Below, piece after piece: positions 55,666 to 64,000 of a stretch of DNA of 64,000 nt (the stretch's first letter is position 1; every line of letters starts with the position of its first letter). The notes below the pieces were generated by a model. That model was not told the DNA's origin. It made no database searches and was given only the letters and a program-made list of their open reading frames with translations. Source of the DNA: Chenopodium formosanum (Eukaryota; Streptophyta; Magnoliopsida; Caryophyllales; Amaranthaceae); the NCBI GenBank assembly GCA_024500155.1, contig CM044875.1:21144703-21208702 (forward strand). The letters are read 5' to 3'. Both the position numbers and the translations under genes were made by a program.

Positions 55666-57249
55666 ACTCATTTTGTCGATTGCGACATTTTTTTAAAAAA
55701 ATATTTCAAATTGAAACATAAAACTTATTAGTAACCTGTTAATTGATATCATTTTTTTATTTTCTTGCCGAAATCACTTGAGAATGACATCATAATTTTG
55801 ACGTTCCTTGGCTTTGTTAGGCTTTGCAAATAGAATACTGTAAAGAGCTTTGTGTAGAAAAGCACAAAATTAATTATTAAGGAAATAGGGGAGAGATTTG
55901 GGGTATTTTACCACCTAACTTGTTTCCAAAAATTTTGAATTCATGAATGTTGGAGAGTCGATCGCAACCCAATAATTCTACTAGCAAATGCATCTATACT
56001 TATTATTATATTTTATTATTATTTTATACATTAAAAAGCATTCCTAAAACAGAATATGTGTCACGTATCACCCTAGTTATTCTCTAAATGAAGCGTGAAA
56101 AGGTAGATCAAACGATCAACATTCTACAAGATTACATTGGATAAGATGTAGATCGAGGTGTTTAAGGAAGAAGATAATTAAAGGCGATATGATGGAGGAA
56201 ATTCAGGAAGTTGTCTGGAAAGTTGTAAAAGAAAGTAATAAGAATTTTGGGGTGTCATGTGGAAGTGGGTCAATGAGAAGCAATTGTGCTTGAAAAGGAC
56301 ATAGTGGCTAGAAAGTGAAGGTGTTGAAGTTGGGAAGATGTCGTAGAGGGTAAGGTCTTCGAGCACGAGCTTAAATTAGAGATGTTGCTTTGAAGTCTAT
56401 CTAGAGATTTCATACCATGAAAATTGTAGTCATCGACAAAGGATTTGAAGGCAAGTAAAGTTTTGTGTCAGGGTTGTTGAGCGTGGCAGAGATGTGATGA
56501 GAGTGAAGAAGAGGAGGGTGAAGTGTAGGATTAGAGGTGGTGGATGGGTGGCTTGTTAGACATTGATGGTAGTAAATAGAAGTTAGATAATGTGTAGTCA
56601 ATACAATAATAAAAGAGTAAAAGTACAAGAGAGGAGAAAATGAAAATGCACGAGATAATAAAAATGGGTGTTAATTAAAAAGTGAGATATATTCTTTTTA
56701 GGCAGTAATTGCCAAAGTAGGTGCTTAAAATGGTCGCATTTGGCATATTTTTTTAAAATAAAAATGCAAAAACTACAACTGATAAGAGTTTAGATTTCAG
56801 ACCAACTCAATCAAAAGCATACGCCGATATCTAGAGCCTAAATAATTGGTTTTATATTCTATCACACTTTCACACTTATTGCAAGCCTTTTAGGCTTAAA
56901 GTTTCAGCTTAGGGTGACCCTCTTATACCTAGTGTTAAATATCATATTAAAGGAAAAATTCAGCTACTAGCAACAAGTTACGTCAAGGGTGGACACACAA
57001 AAATTGCCATCTCATGTGCTGAAAGGGCCAATAAAACTTTAAAAAAACCAAAGTGAAAGTATTAAGAATTCTCACTTTAAGACAGAACTTGAACTTCGTT
57101 TCTGCACTGTAAACACAATTAAACAGTAAAAGAAATAAGAACACGAAAATTTACAGAGTTTAAGCTCAACTTAGCTTAGAGCCTTTGTCCTCCCTGCCCT
57201 AATTACTTTTAGTAATCTCTTTTTTAAAACAAAAAAAAAATACAAATGA
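55666..57249. other. Gene-free stretch
   Basis: About 1.6 kb between the chromovirus and the Copia element. Short open frames on the minus strand at 56178-56366 and 56410-56628 have no recognisable domain. No inverted or direct repeats were seen. Confidence 0.5.
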
Positions 57250-57537
57250 TTGTTTGCCTACTCGAGTCATTCAAATAACCCATCATACCACACTCTAGTG
57301 TGCATTATCTCCCTTGACCTCACAAGCACTTGCATTTGAGAAGATGAAATATAGAGAGAGAAAGTTAGAGGGAGAAATGAAATAGGAGGAAGATTTTTAT
57401 TATTCTCATTAATTGTGTCAGCAAAAAATACAGGATGCTATTTATAAGCAGTTATTACAATAGCAACTACAGAGTTTGTTATAACAAACTTAATGACATG
57501 GCTTGCTGACTAGGATGAGAATAAAATATCTGTAATA
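57250..57537 (-). repeat. 3' LTR of the minus-strand Copia element (ends approximate)
   Basis: Shares GAGAAGATGAAATA(T/C)AGAG followed by AGAAAGTTAGAG with the right LTR (63960-64000). It lies next to the polypurine tract (57538-57548, minus strand CTTAAAGGGGGG). The outer end is diverged and not firmly placed. Confidence 0.55.
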
Positions 57538-57548
57538 CCCCCCTTTAA

Positions 57549-59553
57549 GCTAGTGGGTGATTGAGAATCAATTAGTCCTAGCTTGAAACTGAGCTCTGCA
57601 TGCTGCTGAATAGGCAAATTCTTAGTGAATAAATCTGCCAATTGCTTATGACTTGGAACATAGGACAACTGAATCAAACCAACAAGAACCTTTTCTCAGG
57701 TGAAGTGGCAGTCAATTTCTATGTGTTTAGTCCTCTCATGGAAGACAGGGCTTTTAGCTATGTGAATTGCACCTTGATTGTCACAATTCAGCTCAATAGG
57801 CAACAAATTGTCCACCCCTAACTCCTGTAGAAGCCTAACCAACCAACATATCTCAGATAAAGCTGCTGCCATAGCCCTATACTCATCCTCTGATGATGAC
57901 TTTGATGTAGTTCCCTGCTTCTTAGACTTCCAGGATATAGGAGAGTTACCCAAGAGCATGATCTAACTTGTTATTGATCTTTTGGAATTGGGACAGGCAG
58001 CCCAATCAGAGTCAGAATAAGCTTGTAGTTTCAGCTGATCACTAGCATGTAACAGGATGCCTTGACCTATTGTGCCTGTAATATATCTCATGACATGCTG
58101 AAGTGCATGAAGATGAGGTATCCTTGGTTGCTGTAGGAACTGACTTAGGGTCTGCACAACATAGGAGATATCTGGTCTTGTGTGTGTAAGAAAATTTAAT
58201 TTCCCAACCAAGCACCTGTACTGGATAGGATCAAGACAAAAATCACCAAAATCTACAAACAACTTTACACTGACAGGAAGAAGAGTCTTTGCAGATTTAG
58301 AAACATCAAAACTGCAATCTTGTAGAAGTTCCTTAGTGAACTTTCTCTGAGTCAAGATGATACCCTGAGAAATATGACAGACTTCAATACCAAGAAAGAA
58401 ATTCAGCTTCCCTAAGTCTTTTATGCTGAAAACATTGTGTAAATGAGCTTTAAGTTCCAAAATCTCAGCAACATTACTCCCAGTAAGGATTATATCATCC
58501 ACATAAACAACTATAATTGTCATACGAGAGTCTGACTTCTTTAGGAAGAGAGAATAGTCATTGAATGACTGAGTGTAACCCTTGGACAGCAATTCAGAGT
58601 TCAACCTAGCATACCACTTCCTGGAAGCTTGTTTTAAGCCATATAAAGACTTCTTGAGCATGCAGACAAGACCATCAGGATTAGGAATGCCCTCTGGAAC
58701 TTGCATGTATACTTCTTCTGTCAAGTGTCCATGTAAGAAGGCATTGTTAATGTCAAGCTGATGTATCTCCCAATGCTTGCTAGCAACCAAAGAAAGAAGA
58801 CATCTGACTGTATCCATCTTTATAACTGGTGAAAAAGTTTCCTCAAAGTCAATGCCATATCTTTGAGTGAAACCTTTCGCTACAAGTCTTTCTTTGAACC
58901 TCTCTATAGTCCCATCTGCCTTGAGTTTGATCTTAAAGATCCATTTGCAACTAATTGCCTTTTTTCCTTTAGGAAGTAAGACTAAATCCCAAGTATCATT
59001 AGCTTTCAGAGCCTAAATATCCTTCTGCATTGCATCAACCCAATCTTGACTCTGAGATGCTTCTAAGTAACTTGTAGGTTCAAAAACAACATTAAGATGA
59101 GTGAACAAAGCTATGTGGTAGGAATCTCATCTGACATGACCAAATTACACCAATGAGAAGCAACAGTTCCCACATAATTAATCATCCAAGATGGTGGTCT
59201 AGTAGGTCTGCTTGACTGTCTAACAGGAACAGGAACAAAAGCAGTGACCTGAGGTGTAGTTTGAAATGTAATTTATGGTGTGTTTTGAGGTGTTTGTTGA
59301 GGTGAGGGTTATGGTGGATTTTGAGGAGGAGAAGGTGTTTGAGGAATGGATTCAGATTCAGGATCTGTATCCAAAGTGAAAGGCTCGGGTATAGAAAAAT
59401 CAGTATAAAAGGTTAAAGGTGTTGAGGCTGGTAAGAAAATTGGTTTAGGGTTTGTAGATGATGGTGAAAAATGGAAAGGGAGGTGTTTCTCATGGAAGAT
59501 AACATCCCTAGAAATGAAAACCTTCTTACTGTCCAGATCATAAAGCTTATAAG
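57549..59553 (-). pseudogene. Copia reverse transcriptase-RNase H (minus), broken
   Basis: RT is open over 57963-58817, with QLDINNAFLHGHLTEEVYM, LYGLKQASRKWY and the catalytic VVYVDDIILTG intact. RNase H follows after one TAG (57960-57962): SYSDSDWAACP-type, SSEDEYRAMA, NCDNQGAIHIA, HIEIDCHF, then a stop where HFVREK-type sequence is normal. The last part (SHKQLADLFTKNLP) is readable beyond. The region upstream, 58818-59553, is shifted several times and includes a Pro/Thr/Ser-rich linker, up to the CACTA insertion. Confidence 0.9.
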
Positions 59554-61186
59554 CACTAGGTGAAAAAAGAAGATTGGCACTGCCATAAGGCCACTGGTTT
59601 ATAAAAATCGGTGGGAATAATATGGGGAAAAATAGGCGGGTTTTTGAGGGGAGGTTTTTGCCACCGGTTCAGTTTGAACCAGTGGGAAAAAGATTAATCC
59701 CACCGGTTTTGAACCGATGGCAATAGTTAAAAAAAAAACCCCTTTTATAACCCAACCCCTTAACCCTATTTTCCTCTGATCTCTGATCTCTTTCTCATCT
59801 CTCCTTCTCTTTCTTCCGTGCTCCTTCTTTCTCCTCCTTTCTCTCTCCTCCTTCGTCCTCTTCGTTCTCTGAGCTCTCATCTCTTTCTCATCCCTCCTTC
59901 TCTCTCCTTCGTCCTCTCTCCTCCGTTCTCCTCCTTCGTCCTCCATAAAATCACCGCTACCCAGCCACCATCGAAACCACCGAAACCACCCAACTCCACC
60001 CGGAAAAAAGCCCATTACCCACGAAATCACCAGCACGCCACCACCACACCAGCAACACCAACATTAACAACACCGACAGATCTACATCATCAATAGCAAT
60101 TTCCGCCCTTTTTCGCAGTTTCTGGGTTTGATTATTCGAGGTTAGGGTTTCTGGGTTTAATTGATTTTGTAATTGCTATGTTTAATTGATTTTGGAATTT
60201 TCTGGGTTTATGGGTTTAATTGATGAGTGTTTATGGGTCTATGTTTCTGGGTTTAATTTGATTATTCGAGGGTTTTTGAGTTTATGTTTAATTCGAAATT
60301 TCATACGTGTTATGGTTTTTTTAATTTATTTTTTATTTTTTTCGTAGTTTTTTGTGAGTTTTTATTAATTTTAATCTTGGTGTTCTGATTTTCGAAATTG
60401 CATGAGTGTTCTGGTGAAATTGCATGCGTTTTTTGGGGTTTAATTATGCGATTTTAATTGATTTGGGATTTTAATTCGATTTTTCTCGAGTTTTCTGGGT
60501 TTAATATTGTTTTTAATTAAACGATTTTTCTGGGTTTTTTTAATTTCTGGGTTGTTTTTAATTTGATTTTTTTCGGGTTTTTTGGTTTTTATTTTGGGTT
60601 TATTGGGTTTTCGGGGATTTCAGGTTTGTGAGTTTTATTAATTTTTTTGTTTTAATTGATGCAGGTTTATTGATTTAGATCTTAATAAATCGAAGAATCA
60701 AGATGCAGGAATATAAATCGAAGAATCAAGATGTTGTATGGGGTTTTTTCATTTTGATGTTGTAATTTTTTTTTTATTTATATTGTAATTTTTTTTTGAT
60801 TTATACATTGTAATTTTTTTTTTTGATTATATGTTGTAATTTTTTCGATTATAATGAATGAAATTAGTCGATTATATTTTGATGTTTAAATTTTTTTTTT
60901 TTTGAGTTAATTAGTCAATTATATTTAAAGTGAAAAAGAAAAAAAAATTTATTATGTGTACATTGCCACCGGTTAACCAGTGGCATTTATCTTTAACACC
61001 AAAAAAAAAATAAAGCGGCAATGTTTTTTTGCTACCGATTAACCAGTGGAAATATTGGTTTTTGCCACCGGTTTTGAACTGGTGGCTTTTTGATGGAGAA
61101 ATGCCACCCCTCAAATGCCCAGCGGTTCAAAACCGGTGGCATAAGGGGGTTTTGAACCGGTGGGCATTTGCCTTTTTCTACTAGTG
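59554..61186. mobile_element. Non-autonomous CACTA element inside the Copia pol
   Basis: 1633 bp, beginning CACTAGGTGAAAAAAGAAG and ending CCTTTTTCTACTAGTG, flanked by AAG (59551-59553 and 61187-61189). Removing it and one AAG lets the Copia frame read through GQKAYKLYDL, which confirms the ends. Subterminal zones carry many CCACCGGTT/AACCGGTGG motifs. No transposase. The middle has a TC-rich tract (59770-59940) and T-rich sequence. The basic 145-codon ORF on the minus strand is a product of the TC-rich tract. Confidence 0.93.
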
Positions 61187-61189
61187 AAG

Positions 61190-62640
61190 CCTTTTGTCCT
61201 GGTGGATAACCTATTAGGATGTAGGGAATGGCTCTAGGATCAAACTTTGTTCTGTGAGCTTTGATAGTGGTTGCAAAATACAGGCACCCAAAGACTCTCA
61301 GGTGATCAATGTTAGGTTAGATCCAAAAGGTTTCTCATAAGGACTGAGAAAATCAATGGCACTCAATGGCATTCTGTTTATGAGGTGAGTAGCAGCAAGT
61401 AAACACTCTCCCCAGAGATAGGCGGGAACCTTGGTTAGAAAATATAGAGCCCTTGCTGTCTCAAGCAAGTGTCTATGCTTTCTCTCAACAACACCATTCT
61501 GTTGAGGTGTTTCTGTACAACTTTTTTTGATGTAAAATACCATGTTTCTGGTAAAACAACAACATATATCCCTCACACAACTCCTTTGCATTATCTGATC
61601 TGATTTTCTTAATGTGAGCAGTAAACTGATTTTGAACAAGAACAACAAAATTCTCCATAACTTTCACAGCATCAGACTTATTCTTAAGCAGAAAAGTCCA
61701 AGTGTTTCTTGAAAAATCATCAACAATAATAAGAAACAAACTAAAACCATCATGTGTTGCTAGCTTATAAGGCCTCCAAGTATCAATATGCAATAGCTCA
61801 AAACATGCTGATGACTTAGAACTACTCTTAGGAAAAGAAAGTCTAGGTTGTCTAGCCTTAGGAGAGACTTGACAAATGTTGTCATGTTCTATATTGCAAG
61901 AGGAATTAGCTTTCACATGACGCAATTTATTAAAAGGCATGTCAACAAGTCTTAAATGCCACAATTTAGCTTCTTCTGAACTAGAAACAAAAATCATACC
62001 AGATTTGCTTGTGTTATTCTGCTGAACACCTTTATTCCCATTTTCTACATCATAGAGACCAGATTCAAGCTTACCAAGAACCAGAGAAGAGTTCTTGATT
62101 GGATCCTGGATTACACAAGTATTATGTGTAAACTTAATATCACAGCCAAGATCCTTGCATAACTTGTGAGTAGAGATCAAGTTAAAGTGAAATCCAGGGA
62201 CATGTAGGACATTTTTAAGAATAATGCCATTCTGAAAAGTCACATTTCAAATGTGTTCCACTAACACTTGTTTCCCATCAGCTACTGTTATGGTGTTAGG
62301 ATACTTATTATACTTATGATAAGTATCAAATAAGTCTAGTGAGGAACACATGTGGTATGTAGCACCACTTTCAATAATTCACCTTGTATTGAAACAAGTA
62401 AGAAGACAAGTACCTGCTACATGAGCTGAGGCATTTGTGAATGTAGCATTCTAAGTACTTGAACTGTGAAGTGGTGCAGATTGTTCCTCTTGATTGATAT
62501 GCTGTAGAAACTAATTGTATTGACCCAAAGAGATCTGAGCAGGCTCAGTGTTGCTGTGATCATCAGTAGCTTCTTCATCTCCATAGACAATTGCTGCAAT
62601 CTTTCTCCCTTTGAACTTATTTTGTCCAAAATTAGGAGGA
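61190..62640 (-). pseudogene. Copia protease-integrase (minus), broken
   Basis: Protease remnant near 62330-62400 with IIESGATYHMC, where xDSGAS is normal, so Asp has become Glu. GAG-pre-integrase (LWHLRLVDMPFNKLRH) and integrase core (IIVDDFSRNTWTFLL, KIRSDNAKEL) run open from 62243. A frameshift near 61520 separates the core from TPQQNGVVERKHRHLLETARAL. The three acidic catalytic positions are kept. Confidence 0.9.
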
Positions 62641-63560
62641 TATCCATGAATCTTGAATCATTTCTCTATTATATGGCCTGACATTTTGCAGTGAGTACAG
62701 AACAAATTGGAATTCCTTCTGGAACCAAAACTGTTATTGCCAGAATAGGAAGGCGTGACTTGATCCTGTTGACCTTGCTGAAACCTATAGTTTCCTGAAG
62801 TCCTTGCAGAGAAGTTCTTATTGAATCTCTTAGCATCTGTTGTGAATGCCATATTACTATCATCACTCACCATAGTAACCTGTCTTTGTTTCTCCTCCTG
62901 CATTAACAGCCTGTATGCAACTAAAACATTTGGCAGAGGCTACATCGTTAGAATATTTGTCCTTACTCCAGCATACTTGCCATCAAGTTTCATTAATATT
63001 TGAACCAACTGCTCCTCTTATTGCTGTTTCACAATCTTCTGAGTCAGATTACATTTGCAGCCACTACATGTACACACAGGAATAGGATTGACACCATTTA
63101 TCTCATCCCAAATTGCCTTCATCTTAGTGAAAAACTCAGCAACTGAGCTAGATCCTTGAGAAAAATCACTCAGTGTTTGTTGAAGAGTAAACAACTGAGG
63201 TCTTGAGCTTTGAGAGTATCTCTCCTCCAAATCCATCCATATTTCTCTAGCTGAGGTGAAATACAGAACACTGCGAGCTATATTGCTATCAACTGAGTGC
63301 AGAATATAGCTAGTGATCATTGCATTGCAACGATCCCAAGCCTGAACCTCTGGTCCAGATGTTGGCCTCAATAGAGTTCCATCAACGAAACTCAATTTAT
63401 TTTTAGCTGAGAGAGCAATGATCATACTTCTCTTCCATTCATTATAACATTCACCACTAAATTTATCAGTGACTAACGAATTGGCTGGATTCTTAGAAGG
63501 ATGGATGAAATCAATGCTCGAAGGATCATTGGTAAGGGGAAGATTGTTTGATTCAGGCAT
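62641..63560 (-). pseudogene. Copia gag (minus), broken
   Basis: ATG at 63558-63560 (MPESNNLPLTNDPSS). Copia gag domain with KFSGECYNEWKRSMIIAL and AREIWMDLEERYSQ, open to a stop near 63018. It resumes as LLMQEEKQRQVTMV and a zinc knuckle CTHCKMSGHIIEK, where the last Cys codon is TGA. Confidence 0.9.
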
Positions 63561-63865
63561 TTTTAGGTTTAAGAAATTCACAACAACTAGACAAGAAGAA
63601 ATGAAGAACGAAAATCCTCAAGAAATTCCAGAAATAATCCAGCAATTCGAAAAAAATCAATTAACAACCTTAACCAATCCAATTCAATCAACAAACTCAA
63701 ACAAACTAGAAATTACTCCAAAATATCTAGAAATGCAACTAAACAACTCAAGAAAACGATCGGAACATCGATTTATAACAATCAACGAAATCGATGAAAA
63801 TCAACAATTAACAGCAAACAAAATCATCCAAAAAAATCAAAAGAGATCGAGAAACGAGCTCACCC

Positions 63866-63877
63866 GCTCTGATACCA
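63866..63877 (-). other. Primer binding site of the minus-strand Copia element
   Basis: GCTCTGATACCA on the plus strand, so TGGTATCAGAGC on the minus strand, directly next to the LTR start TGATAAAG at 63878. Confidence 0.92.
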
Positions 63878-64000
63878 TGATAAAGTATGCTAGCAACACG
63901 TTATTTGCTCCATCTTGAAGTAGCTCGAGCTTCCATTAATGGCGGAAAGAAACTTCCAGAAGAAGAGAAGATGAAATACAGAGAGAGAAAGTTAGAGAGA
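63878..64000 (-). repeat. 5' LTR of the minus-strand Copia element (partial)
   Basis: The first 123 bp of the LTR before the window ends, with the GAGAAGATGAAATACAGAG block shared with the left LTR. Confidence 0.8.

Larger units (their letters stand above)
57250..64000 (-). mobile_element. Decayed Copia retrotransposon, continues past the window end
   Basis: On the minus strand: 5' LTR (from 63878 rightwards, cut by the window), primer site, gag, protease, integrase, RT, RNase H, polypurine tract and a 3' LTR at the left. Order and motifs are Ty1/Copia, and the RT/RNase H pattern resembles the Retrofit/Ale-Ivana type (lineage uncertain). The reading frame has several stops and shifts and is split by a CACTA element. 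The left limit is approximate. Confidence 0.85.

Noticed and set aside
59599..60036. 145-codon Arg/Glu-rich minus-strand ORF inside the second CACTA element
   Set aside because: It follows from a TC-rich tract and has no transposase motifs.

Overview
This is an AT-rich, intron-containing nuclear plant sequence and looks like a dicot. The evidence is one plant cyclic-nucleotide-gated-channel gene with GT-AG introns, surrounded by plant LTR retrotransposons, CACTA and hAT elements and MITEs. Nothing bacterial, organellar or RNA-gene-like was recognised. The exact species cannot be told from the sequence alone.

Layout. 1-12041: a SIRE/Maximus-type Copia retrotransposon (+). Its 5' LTR is cut by the window edge, its gag-pol is broken, and an intact extra ORF lies between pol and the 3' LTR. 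A 1.84-kb solo LTR of another family splits its integrase. 12612-20641: a six-exon CNGC gene (+), complete in domain order but with one +1 frameshift in the last exon. Its introns carry a long-TIR MITE, a Harbinger-like element and a Stowaway MITE. 20642-23560: gene-free flank with a 21-bp minisatellite and a 1.04-kb hAT-type element rich in CCCGA motifs. 23565-43340: a second 21-bp minisatellite, now split by nested insertions. These are a non-autonomous CACTA (24201-27995) and an Ogre/Tat-like Gypsy derivative (28019-42270, minus). The Ogre/Tat-like element itself contains a gag-protease-only Athila-like element (29891-38228, minus) and a 920-bp hAT-type element (41088-42007). 43753-55665: a Tekay/Del-type chromovirus (+) with broken gag-pol, an unexpected ORF ahead of gag and an in-frame duplication inside integrase. 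57250-64000: a decayed Copia element (minus) running off the window, split by a 1.63-kb CACTA element.

Insertion boundaries were fixed by reading terminal motifs and target-site duplications: CTCAT, GACCA, CATAT, ATAATATA, CTTATTAC, TAA, TA and AAG. The order of events in the nested block follows from these. The only ordinary host gene is the CNGC. None of the four large elements appears able to move by itself, although the ~1% LTR divergence of the SIRE copy (by-eye count) and the near-identical LTRs of the Athila-like copy imply recent movement using proteins supplied in trans.

The items most worth checking are: the intact 531-codon ORF in the otherwise dead SIRE element; the array of ATGATATCAT palindromes spaced exactly 21 bp apart; the ORF ahead of gag in the chromovirus; and the GC-rich dyad motifs shared by LTR and internal regions in two unrelated Gypsy families.
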